Shown here: positions 44,327-51,819 of the stretch, one piece after another
Numbering within the stretch: the first letter of the stretch is position 1
How the letters are laid out: the number at the start of each line of letters is the position of its first letter
Assembly (NCBI GenBank): GCA_964551445.1
Contig: CAZKCG010000005.1
Span: 62,001 to 126,000 of the forward strand
Direction: 5' to 3'
DNA: 64,000 bases
From: DAOPXV01 sp964551445
GTDB taxonomy: Bacteria; Muiribacteriota; UBA9980
The notes under the pieces: generated by a model
What the model was told of the DNA's origin: nothing
The model's database searches: none
What the model saw: the letters and a program-made list of their open reading frames with translations, nothing else
Made by a program: the position numbers and the translations under genes

Positions 44327-46108
44327 GTGTCTCCGAGCTTTAATGCCGTTATAAAAAGAGCATTGAATTCAATGCCGCTATTCGTTTTAGCGGTTCTTTT
44401 TTGCTATATACCGGTTTTTTCAGCGTTATCACAGGATAATCAGGCATCCGACGCCGGAACAATAAAAGAAAAACTGAAAAAAGGCGAGGCTGAATATGCC
44501 CGCCGCTCCGATGTTCTCAAAGACATGAGCGAAAGCTCCGTCGACGACATAACTTTTATCGGAAATATATATAAGATGCTTCTGAACAGGACCGTTTCCG
44601 ACCGCGAGATGACGGGATGGGTGAACCGTCTCGGTCAGGGCACGAGCCGCCTTCTTATAATAGAGGGCATAACTTCCAGCGATGAATATTACATAAAGCA
44701 CGATATAACCGGCTCCGTCAATTCCGCCCGCGCCAGGCTCATGCAGAAACCGACATCCGATTCCACATGCGTGGCCAATCTCTCGAAGGGAGCGTCTTTT
44801 AATGTATCATCGCAATCGGGCGGCTGGTACTACGTTAAGCTCGATAACGGCCAGGCTGGCTATTTAAGCGAAGGCAGCGTGAATATAAACATTCCCGTCT
44901 TTAAAAGTTTCGCCGGAGATAACGCCAGGGTCTCATCCGATACAGCGGAAGCGGCGCTTTCCAATTTCGAAAAGACCTTCGGAAAAGAAATAACTCGTCT
45001 TAACGAGACCTACTCGGCCCTTTCAGACTGCCTTGTCAAAAACAGCAAGTATAATTTTTATGAGATCAAACAGGGGAAATTGATAGAGGGCGAAAAATAC
45101 CTCGCCAAATTCCGCGCCCTGACTTCCGACCTGGCCAACAAGTGCGAGGTGCTCAACTCGAAGAATCCTTTGAAATGGCGCATAGGCAGGGTTCCGAACG
45201 ACTATAATTCGCTTGTTTCGTATGAAACCCTTTCAAGGATAATAAAACTTCAGACCGCAAATCTCGACGGCGCCGCCATCGACGTCTTTCGCGGCGGTAA
45301 AAGCCTTCTGCCCAATAAGTATTTCGAACTCATGGATGAAAAAAATTCCAAAATAATTCTCGAGGCTTTTAAAGAGGAAACGGGTTATCGGAAAATGAAA
45401 AGGTATGCCGTCGTCGATATTTTAAACTTCGGAAAACTTCTTTTTCAAAAGCGGAAAGAACTCTTCATGAAGAACGCTTTTGGCGAATATTCGAACGCCG
45501 TCGAACCCGACAGATATTTCGTCGATTTTTTAAATCCCGAGGTGCGCGATATCATGTTCGAATATCTCGATACCGTAATGGACTCAGGCTATTTCGATGC
45601 CGTAATAATAGACGATATGCGCTTTCCCAACCATTTAAGAAGCAACAACGACATGCGGACCATTTTCGCCTTTAACGATTCCATCGTCAGGGAATTCGAA
45701 AAAAATACGAAACTTTCCATATCCTCGCTCAACGAAATACAGGAAGATATCTTTAAAAAGTATATATCATCAAGGTTCGAAAGCTTCGTCGTCGATATGC
45801 GCCGCTATTTTGCGGGTAAAAAGAAGCCTTTTTATGCCGTTTGTGACGCCGAATATTATAACGCGCGCTTTGATACCAGACTTTGCGATTTTAAATCCTG
45901 GGGTAATAATCTGGATGCGGTTTTTGTCAGGTATCCGTCTTCGGCCACTGATGAATCTATCCGCGCATTTCAGGCCGGATCATCCAAAAATATTTCAAAA
46001 CCTCAGATTGTCACTATTAAAACCGCTGCTCCCGCGAAATTCCTTGATCTTGTAAGGGGAGTCAATGAGGTCACGCCTGCCGTAAAAGGCCTTTTTCTAG
46101 AAAATTAA
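44327..46108 (+). CDS. Exported DUF4214-SH3b-GHL10-like glycoside hydrolase candidate
   Basis: A 593-residue protein starting at GTG, with AAGAGGA just before it. A signal peptide covers about 12-36 (PLFVLAVLFCYIPVFSALS). A DUF4214-type segment follows (FIGNIYKMLLNRTVSDREM), at about 65-115. A bacterial SH3-like domain comes next (GWYYVKLDNGQAGYLSEG, about 135-185), then a helical spacer to about 280. The C-terminal ~300 residues resemble GHL10/DUF187-type hydrolases (TIM barrel): VDFLNPEVRDIMFEYLD and VIIDDMRFP, with the paired Asp expected near the active site. It probably acts on cell-wall or surface glycan outside the inner membrane; no substrate can be named. TTG at 44303 is an upstream alternative start. 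Confidence 0.78.
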   Translation: MSPSFNAVIKRALNSMPLFVLAVLFCYIPVFSALSQDNQASDAGTIKEKLKKGEAEYARRSDVLKDMSESSVDDITFIGNIYKMLLNRTVSDREMTGWVNRLGQGTSRLLIIEGITSSDEYYIKHDITGSVNSARARLMQKPTSDSTCVANLSKGASFNVSSQSGGWYYVKLDNGQAGYLSEGSVNINIPVFKSFAGDNARVSSDTAEAALSNFEKTFGKEITRLNETYSALSDCLVKNSKYNFYEIKQGKLIEGEKYLAKFRALTSDLANKCEVLNSKNPLKWRIGRVPNDYNSLVSYETLSRIIKLQTANLDGAAIDVFRGGKSLLPNKYFELMDEKNSKIILEAFKEETGYRKMKRYAVVDILNFGKLLFQKRKELFMKNAFGEYSNAVEPDRYFVDFLNPEVRDIMFEYLDTVMDSGYFDAVIIDDMRFPNHLRSNNDMRTIFAFNDSIVREFEKNTKLSISSLNEIQEDIFKKYISSRFESFVVDMRRYFAGKKKPFYAVCDAEYYNARFDTRLCDFKSWGNNLDAVFVRYPSSATDESIRAFQAGSSKNISKPQIVTIKTAAPAKFLDLVRGVNEVTPAVKGLFLEN

Positions 46109-46157
46109 GAAAAATTTCTGAAAAAATAAAATAATTTCCCCATTTTCATATTTTTTT

Positions 46158-46166
46158 TGGTATAAT
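46158..46166 (+). promoter_or_regulatory. Extended -10 promoter of the glutamate dehydrogenase gene
   Basis: TGG followed by TATAAT (46161-46166) gives an extended -10. No good -35 box lies 17 bp upstream. The predicted start is near 46173, at the foot of a hairpin. Confidence 0.6.
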
Positions 46167-46170
46167 AATT

Positions 46171-46212
46171 CTACCAACACTGTGCTGTGGGTAGTATAAA
46201 AGAAAGTTGGTA
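46171..46212 (+). promoter_or_regulatory. gdh leader with two mutually exclusive hairpins
   Basis: CTACC/GGTAG (46171-46175 with 46190-46194) forms one hairpin at the extreme 5' end. TACCAAC (46172-46178) can pair instead with GTTGGTA (46206-46212), 7 bp, close to the ribosome-binding site at 46232. The first arm is shared, so only one can form at a time. Confidence 0.4.
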
Positions 46213-46242
46213 TGAAGTAAAATGAATAATCGGGGGAAAAAA

Positions 46243-49164
46243 ATGAGTCAGAACACACAGAAATCCTCGTCAAAACTTCCTGAATTGAAAGATATCGCTT
46301 CAAAATCGAAACTCGAACTCAAACAGGTCGAAAAACTCGAAAAATTGCTTGTCGAAGCCGGAAATTTCTCGAATGAAAATATCCGCCAGACCCTTCAGTG
46401 GTATCTCAACAATCTCGGCCTCCACGAATACTATTTCGACACCACTCCTATCGAAGATATCGCGAAACATATCGAATCGATAAAAGCCGCTGAGATCATC
46501 GCCCAGAACTTCCCGCAGGAAAACGTTGGCATCAATCTGAAAAGCGAACAGAACGACCGCGCAATATATATGATCGACGACTACGCCGAAAGAGCAGTCG
46601 AGACCGAACGCGCTTTCGAAGCAAAATATCCCGTTTACCGCCTCGAATGCTACAGAACTTCCGGTATGACGAATAAAAAATCACACATGAGAATTTATTT
46701 CGTTTATACGCCTACATTCCCTAAAGCCAAAGGCGAACCGACATTCGGATCATCATGCGAAGTAACCTTCTTTGAAACCGCTCAGGCGGACACCAAAAAG
46801 CGTTATGAAGAAGCATGGAAAGCCTCCCTCAAAATGGAAGCTCCCTTTGTAAAAGTAACCGCGTCCGAAGATTCGAACGAGACCAGAATAATGGTAGCTT
46901 TGAACTCAGATTCGAACGAGACCTTTATCTCGAAATTCTCTGACGTCCTCTCGACATACGGCGTTTACACCAACAGAAAATATGTCGTTCCTTTCTCGAA
47001 CGGAAAAACGATATATTCATTCTACGTAAATAAAATATCCAGCAAAGAAACGATCGACAACATAATCGAAGATATAACGTTAGTCGCAATTCTCCCGAAA
47101 AGCCCGTTGAACCAGATGTTCTACAAAAACATATTGAACGCTCAGCAGATGCTTTACGCTTCGTCGGTAGCCGAATTCGCTCATCAGTTCCTTACCGCTC
47201 ATAACGAAGAATACGTCAACATCGCGAAAGCTCTCAAAGACCAGCCTGAAATGCTCGGCCAGCTCGGAACGCTGAAAACAAGCCTCGTGAAAGACACTTT
47301 CACCCGCGCCAAGATCATCGATCTTCTCATCAACCGTCCCGAATACATAAAAGCGGCCTACAAAGCGTTCAACGAAAAATTCAATCCTGAATTGAAAAAA
47401 CGCGACTTCGAAAAAATGAACCAGAAAGCCGCCGACATGATAAAGACCGAAGCTACGAACGAAGTAGACACGGCTATATTGAACACTTTCATCACTTTCA
47501 ACACGAAAGTTCTGAAAACCAATTTCTACAAAACGGAAAAAGTCAGCCTCTCATTCAGGCTCGACCCTACCTTCCTCAATAAAGTAGATTACCCTGATAC
47601 GCCTTACGGCCTGTTCTTCCTCAACGGAAAAGAATTCGTCGGCTATCACATCCGCTTCCGCGACATCGCTCGCGGCGGTATCCGTCTCGTTAAATCGAGA
47701 ACTCTCGAAGATTTCGAATTCAAAGCCGATTTCATATTCGACGAGAACTACAATCTCGCTCATACACAGCAGAGAAAAAACAAAGACATCCCTGAAGGCG
47801 GCTCCAAAGGCACTATCCTTTTGAACTGGGCTTCACAGGACAAAGCCGAACCCGCATGCAAAAAATATATCGACGGTATCCTCGACCTTCTCATGCTCAC
47901 GCCTGAAATAGTCGACTACGTTGGAAAAGAAGAGATCCTCTTCCTCGGACCGGACGAAAATACGGCTGACGTAATGCTCTGGGCCTGCGAACGCGCGGGA
48001 CAGCGCGGCTACAAATTCTGGAAGGGCTTCACGACCGGGAAACCGTTGTCGATAGGCGGCATCCCTCACGACCGTTACGGCATGACCACGATCGGCGTTC
48101 ACGAATTCGCTTTGCAGATGCTCAATAAACTCGGCATGAAAGAAGAAAACATCACCAAGTTCCAGACTGGCGGACCGGACGGCGACCTTGGCTGCAACGA
48201 AATATTGATGTCGAAAGACAAAACGATAGCTATCGTTGACGGTTCAGGCTCGATCTACGATCCTAAGGGCCTCGACAGAAAAGAGCTCACCAAACTCGCT
48301 AAAGAAAGAAAAATGATAAACCACTTCGACACAAAGAAACTTTCGAAAGAAGGCTTCAGAGTGCTCATCGAAGAAAAAGACGTAAAACTCCCGAACGGCG
48401 AACTCGTTCCGAACGGCGAAACCTTCAGAAACATGTTCCACCTTACGAAATACGCGAAAGCCGACATGTTCGTACCGTGCGGCGGCCGTCCGAAAGCCAT
48501 CAACATCAATAACTGCAACCAGGTTTTAGACAGCGAAGGCAGACCTTTCTGGAGAGTAATCTCAGAAGGCGCGAACCTTTTCATTACCCAGGAAGCCAGA
48601 CTCCGCCTCGAACAGAAGGGCGTAACCTCCGTTAAAGACGCATCGGCCAACAAGGGCGGCGTTACCTCCTCATCGTTCGAAGTTCTCTCAGGCCTCGCTC
48701 TCACCGACGAACAGTACAAAGAATGGATGATGGTAGAAGATCCTAACAAAGAAGATCAGAAAAAATTCAGAATGACCTACGTCAGCCAGATCATCGAAAA
48801 AATAAAAGCTAACGCGCACATGGAATTCGAAGCTATGTGGGCCGAACACAAAAAGAGCGGCACGCCGATGACCATATTGAGCGACCTTCTCTCCAACAAG
48901 ATCAACGAGATCACGGACTCTCTCCGCGAATCGTCGCTCTACGAAGATGAACACATATGGAAATACGCGATAAAGAACCATTGCCCGCAGATACTCTTAA
49001 AAGAGATCGGTCTCGAAACGATAATCAAGAGAGTTCCCGTGAACTACCTGCGCGCGATATTCGGAACGCAGCTTGCCAGCACCTATATCTACAAATACGG
49101 CATGGGCGCAAACGAAGTCGATTTCGTAAAATACATCGACGGAATAAAAAAAGCCAAGATATAG
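46243..49164 (+). CDS. NAD-specific glutamate dehydrogenase, large (about 110 kDa) class
   Basis: A 973-residue NAD-dependent glutamate dehydrogenase, in the size range of the 115-kDa class rather than the 50-kDa hexameric or 180-kDa class. The catalytic core begins near 480: YHIRFRDIARGGIRLV, IPEGGSKGTILLNW (catalytic-Lys region), GPDENTADVMLWA, then the nucleotide-binding QTGGPDGDLGCNEIL and FVPCGGRPKAIN. It oxidises glutamate to 2-oxoglutarate and ammonia in the cytoplasm and fits amino acid catabolism. The ATG at 46243 is chosen because CGGGGGA precedes it by about 6 bases. Codon use differs from the neighbours (nearly always GAA, AAA and many CTC), which suggests very high expression. 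Single-gene unit ending in a strong terminator. Confidence 0.93.
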   Translation: MSQNTQKSSSKLPELKDIASKSKLELKQVEKLEKLLVEAGNFSNENIRQTLQWYLNNLGLHEYYFDTTPIEDIAKHIESIKAAEIIAQNFPQENVGINLKSEQNDRAIYMIDDYAERAVETERAFEAKYPVYRLECYRTSGMTNKKSHMRIYFVYTPTFPKAKGEPTFGSSCEVTFFETAQADTKKRYEEAWKASLKMEAPFVKVTASEDSNETRIMVALNSDSNETFISKFSDVLSTYGVYTNRKYVVPFSNGKTIYSFYVNKISSKETIDNIIEDITLVAILPKSPLNQMFYKNILNAQQMLYASSVAEFAHQFLTAHNEEYVNIAKALKDQPEMLGQLGTLKTSLVKDTFTRAKIIDLLINRPEYIKAAYKAFNEKFNPELKKRDFEKMNQKAADMIKTEATNEVDTAILNTFITFNTKVLKTNFYKTEKVSLSFRLDPTFLNKVDYPDTPYGLFFLNGKEFVGYHIRFRDIARGGIRLVKSRTLEDFEFKADFIFDENYNLAHTQQRKNKDIPEGGSKGTILLNWASQDKAEPACKKYIDGILDLLMLTPEIVDYVGKEEILFLGPDENTADVMLWACERAGQRGYKFWKGFTTGKPLSIGGIPHDRYGMTTIGVHEFALQMLNKLGMKEENITKFQTGGPDGDLGCNEILMSKDKTIAIVDGSGSIYDPKGLDRKELTKLAKERKMINHFDTKKLSKEGFRVLIEEKDVKLPNGELVPNGETFRNMFHLTKYAKADMFVPCGGRPKAININNCNQVLDSEGRPFWRVISEGANLFITQEARLRLEQKGVTSVKDASANKGGVTSSSFEVLSGLALTDEQYKEWMMVEDPNKEDQKKFRMTYVSQIIEKIKANAHMEFEAMWAEHKKSGTPMTILSDLLSNKINEITDSLRESSLYEDEHIWKYAIKNHCPQILLKEIGLETIIKRVPVNYLRAIFGTQLASTYIYKYGMGANEVDFVKYIDGIKKAKI

Positions 49165-49204
49165 TTTGCAATATAACTATAAGCTAATATAATAATATAC
49201 TCTG

Positions 49205-49243
49205 ACAGGGCTCGTCTCTCAAAAAGGCGGGCCCTGTTTTTTT
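49205..49243 (+). terminator. Intrinsic terminator of glutamate dehydrogenase
   Basis: ACAGGGC (49205-49211) pairs with GCCCTGT (49231-49237) and is followed directly by a run of T to 49243. Confidence 0.85.
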
Positions 49244-49305
49244 ATGCAGAGAATAGTGGAAATAGAAGAGAGAAAAGATGCGGTGGCGCTGTCGCGCATA
49301 TTTAA

Positions 49306-49350
49306 AGTTCAGAGTTGAGAGTGTAGAGTTGTGGTGGGCGCTACCGCTCA
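49306..49350 (+). repeat. Fragment of the dispersed repeat (copy C)
   Basis: Bases 49306-49327 match 42433-42454 of copy A in 21 of 22 positions. The following bases to about 49350 resemble the inner GTTGTGG...GCTC segment of copy A read in reverse. The terminal motifs are missing, so this is a degenerate remnant between the gdh and flagellin terminators. Confidence 0.55.
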
Positions 49351-49359
49351 TTATACTTA

Positions 49360-49402
49360 AAATAAACCCGCGGCCATGATCATGGTTGCCGCGGGTTTAT
49401 TT
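49360..49402. terminator. Terminator of the flagellin gene, usable on both strands
   Basis: A perfect 15-bp stem (49360-49374 with 49388-49402), GC-rich at the loop side (CCCGCGGC/GCCGCGGG) and AT-rich at the base, with TTTATTT on each strand. Confidence 0.75.
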
Positions 49403-49446
49403 ATATTCGATATTTATTATTTAGCAGAGAAAAATTATATTTCCGG

Positions 49447-51066
49447 TCAGGAAAGAAGGCTGAGGGTTTTCATACTGCTCATGGAGTGAGCGAGGACCGC
49501 CATCCCGGCTTTGTCCTGGATCAGATTCTTTGTTAAATTTGATAATTCTATGGCTATATCGGCATCCTGAAGCTTTGAAAGAGCGGCAGTCGTATTCTCG
49601 CGCTTGATCATAAGCGAAGAAGTGTTGCTGTCGATGCGGTTGATATTGCCGCCGATGCCTGCCCTGATGCGGTTGATCTCGTTCATGGCCTGGTCCAGCG
49701 TGTTTATGGCCGAAGAAGCCGCCGATGCGCTCGAGAGGTTTATGCTTTGAAGACTATCCATGAATGACGGCGAATTGCCTGATGAATTTCCGGCGTTGGA
49801 ATTTCTGACACCGTTGTTGCCGGTGGATGAAGCGGACGAATTTTCGGCGTTAGAGGTTTTAGTAAATGAAATATCGAATGAAGTGGTGAGGTGAGGAAGA
49901 TAAAATTTATCCATACCGGGGCCTATTACGGATTCCACTTTATTATAGTCGATGGAAAATTTCAATCCGTAGAAATCAGAGTTCTTATCGGTCACTTCGT
50001 AAATATATTCGCCGTTCTTAGAACCTGGCGAAGAGGTAAACTCAGTCGTTTTATTGCTGTTGCTTACCATGTCATATTGGAGTCCTGAGACGGGTGCGTC
50101 TCTTAGCTGCCTTGAAGTGAGGTTGGAGGCGCCAAAGCCCAGGTCGTTGAGTATCTGTGAATCGCCGCCTATAGTGAATTTTCCCTCGCTTCCAAAAGTA
50201 AACTTGCCTTTCGAATCCTGGTATGAAGTTTCAGCGGCGTATTCAGGCCCGAGTTTTCCGGCTACCAGTGAGACGCTGTTGCGGCCGTTGGTGGTGGCGA
50301 CAACGCCAGTGGATGAATTGGCCGAATTGATCTTTGAAACAACCGTGTCAAGCGTATCGCCGCTTTGAACTGATATGTCCGTGCCGTTAATGGTTATATT
50401 GCCGCTTTTGGAAACCGAGTTTTTACCGCCATAGTCGTTAAAAAGCTCTTCAACTTGAAACCTATGGGTAGAGACCATTAAGGAAGCATTGGAGGTAACA
50501 TTTACAGGGTTTTGAAGGACTTTTGCGCTTCCTTCGCCCTGATTGTATTTTATTGTCGCTTCATACTGGTCTGTTTTTTGAGTGCCGCCTGTTGTCGTGC
50601 CTTTGACCGAAGAATTCCCGGCCGGGCTCGTTTTATCGGCCATTACCTGGAAATTCTGGTTGAATACGGGCTGGCCGTTGAAGGCCGTCTGGCTCTGCAT
50701 CATGCTGATCTGGCTTGAAAGTTCGTTCATCTGGTAATTTATCGCGGCCCGGTCGCTCGATGAAAGCGTTGAGTTGCTGGCCCTGATCGAGAGCGCCTGC
50801 ATCTGCGAAAGCATCGGACTCACCTGAGAAAGCGCGCCGTCGGCTACCTGATACATTGCCTTATTGAACTGGTCGTTGGAAAGAGAAGAATTGATAGACG
50901 AAAGCTGGCTTTCCATCTGACCTATGATGGCAAGAGCCGAGGCGTCGTCTGAAGCGCCGTTGACCTTTTTTCCGGATGATAATTTTTCGAAAGACTTCGC
51001 GATAGCCGAGCTCGTAAGCTGGATGTTGCGTCTGTTCACTGAAAACGGATCGGACTTAAGTATCAT
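49447..51066 (-). CDS. Flagellin
   Basis: A 539-residue flagellin, the structural subunit of the flagellar filament. The N-terminal D0/D1 part (1 to about 150) has FEKLSSGKKVNGASDDASAL, the hallmark L-S-S-G...DDA motif. The central insertion (about 150-430) holds a flagellin-IN-like segment (ITINGTDISVQSGDTLDTVV) and a Ser/Asn-rich stretch around 395-430. The C-terminal D1/D0 part ends LQDADIAIELSNLTKNLI...GMAVLAHSMSS and finishes LSLLS. The ATG at 51066 is chosen; GTG at 51075 lies too close to the GGAGGGG ribosome-binding site. No other flagellar gene lies next to it; fapA is 48 kb away. Export is by the flagellar type III system, not Sec. Confidence 0.92.
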   Translation of the reverse strand: MILKSDPFSVNRRNIQLTSSAIAKSFEKLSSGKKVNGASDDASALAIIGQMESQLSSINSSLSNDQFNKAMYQVADGALSQVSPMLSQMQALSIRASNSTLSSSDRAAINYQMNELSSQISMMQSQTAFNGQPVFNQNFQVMADKTSPAGNSSVKGTTTGGTQKTDQYEATIKYNQGEGSAKVLQNPVNVTSNASLMVSTHRFQVEELFNDYGGKNSVSKSGNITINGTDISVQSGDTLDTVVSKINSANSSTGVVATTNGRNSVSLVAGKLGPEYAAETSYQDSKGKFTFGSEGKFTIGGDSQILNDLGFGASNLTSRQLRDAPVSGLQYDMVSNSNKTTEFTSSPGSKNGEYIYEVTDKNSDFYGLKFSIDYNKVESVIGPGMDKFYLPHLTTSFDISFTKTSNAENSSASSTGNNGVRNSNAGNSSGNSPSFMDSLQSINLSSASAASSAINTLDQAMNEINRIRAGIGGNINRIDSNTSSLMIKRENTTAALSKLQDADIAIELSNLTKNLIQDKAGMAVLAHSMSSMKTLSLLS

Positions 51067-51146
51067 AACAGTCACACCCCTCCATGGTAAATTTCCCATC
51101 CCTGGTAAAAAAAACTGCGTCCGTACTATGAATATGTCCTATACTA

Positions 51147-51175
51147 ATTGTAACAGAGTTTTATATGAAAATCAA
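51147..51175 (-). promoter_or_regulatory. Sigma-70-like promoter of flagellin
   Basis: On the minus strand TTGATT (51170-51175), 17-bp spacer, TACAAT (51147-51152). Leader of about 75 bases. No sigma-28 type TAAA...GCCGATAA site was seen in the 100 bases before the gene. Confidence 0.65.
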
Positions 51176-51321
51176 TGTTTTTAAAGGTTTTTTCGATCTG
51201 AAGCGGACCGGAATGGTTACGAATGCGGAGATTGTCAGTCGGAAAGGATTTTAGAACTATTAAGCTTGAAAAAAATTCACAGGCTTTCTGCCGCTTGCCG
51301 CCTCGCACGAAATCTTTTTTT

Positions 51322-51435
51322 GCTCTTTCGAGTTTTGTATGGGTAATTTTTCAAGTGAAGAGTTGAGAACGGAGGTCCTTTAGTTCTAAACTCTCCACTT
51401 GAAATGAACCAATTTTACCCACACTATTTAAGGAA
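51322..51435 (-). repeat. Dispersed MITE-like repeat, short inverted copy (B)
   Basis: Core 51337-51424 runs GTATGGGTAA to TACCCACAC. Read in reverse it matches both ends of copy A (42401-42592), including GGTTCATTTCAAGT and TAGAACTAAAGGA, but lacks about 100 bases of the centre. Flanking bases also match (TTCCTTAAAT, CGAAAGAGC), so the mobile unit probably extends beyond the core. The remaining parts of 51176-51636 hold nothing else recognised. Confidence 0.65.
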
Positions 51436-51636
51436 GAGCCTCTTTTTTATCGAGGCCGGTGTGATGAATGCGCAAAAATACCGGATAGATATATTAATAT
51501 CTGGTTAAAAACCGGGTCTGAAAAACCGTTTCCGAACTGGATGCCAATTGCTTTCTTAAAAAAACTTAAAAAATTAATTTTTGCCGGAAAAAAGAGGTCA
51601 CCGGTCCTAAGCTTATTCGATATGCCGCCCGCGAAC

Positions 51637-51656
51637 TGCGGAAACCCGCATTTTTT
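51637..51656 (+). terminator. Intrinsic terminator-like hairpin in the leader of the giant gene
   Basis: TGCGG (51637-51641), loop AAAC, CCGCA (51646-51650), then six T. It stands 164 bp before the giant gene's ATG. If the promoter is upstream this is an attenuator; if the promoter lies between 51657 and 51810 it just ends upstream transcripts. No certain promoter was found. Confidence 0.5.
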
Positions 51657-51819
51657 CTTTATATATATAAAGATTTTCAGGATTTTTCCGATAAAACTTA
51701 CAAAGTGGCAGAATTATCGCCGAAAGCGAGAACCGCCGCTCAATGCGGAAAGACGGCAGAAAAGGCCGCGGCGCATACAATTTCATAGAAAAATATATAA
51801 AAAATACAGAGGTGTTCTT

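Noticed and set aside
42401..51424. CRISPR array as an explanation of the repeats
   Set aside because: There are only three copies, far apart, in different orientations and of different lengths, with no spacers or cas genes.
51541..51819. In-frame upstream extension of the giant protein from an ATG at 51541
   Set aside because: The sequence is Lys/Arg-rich without a ribosome-binding site and would bury the signal peptide; ATG 51820 has AGAGGTG at proper distance. A terminator-like hairpin also lies within it.
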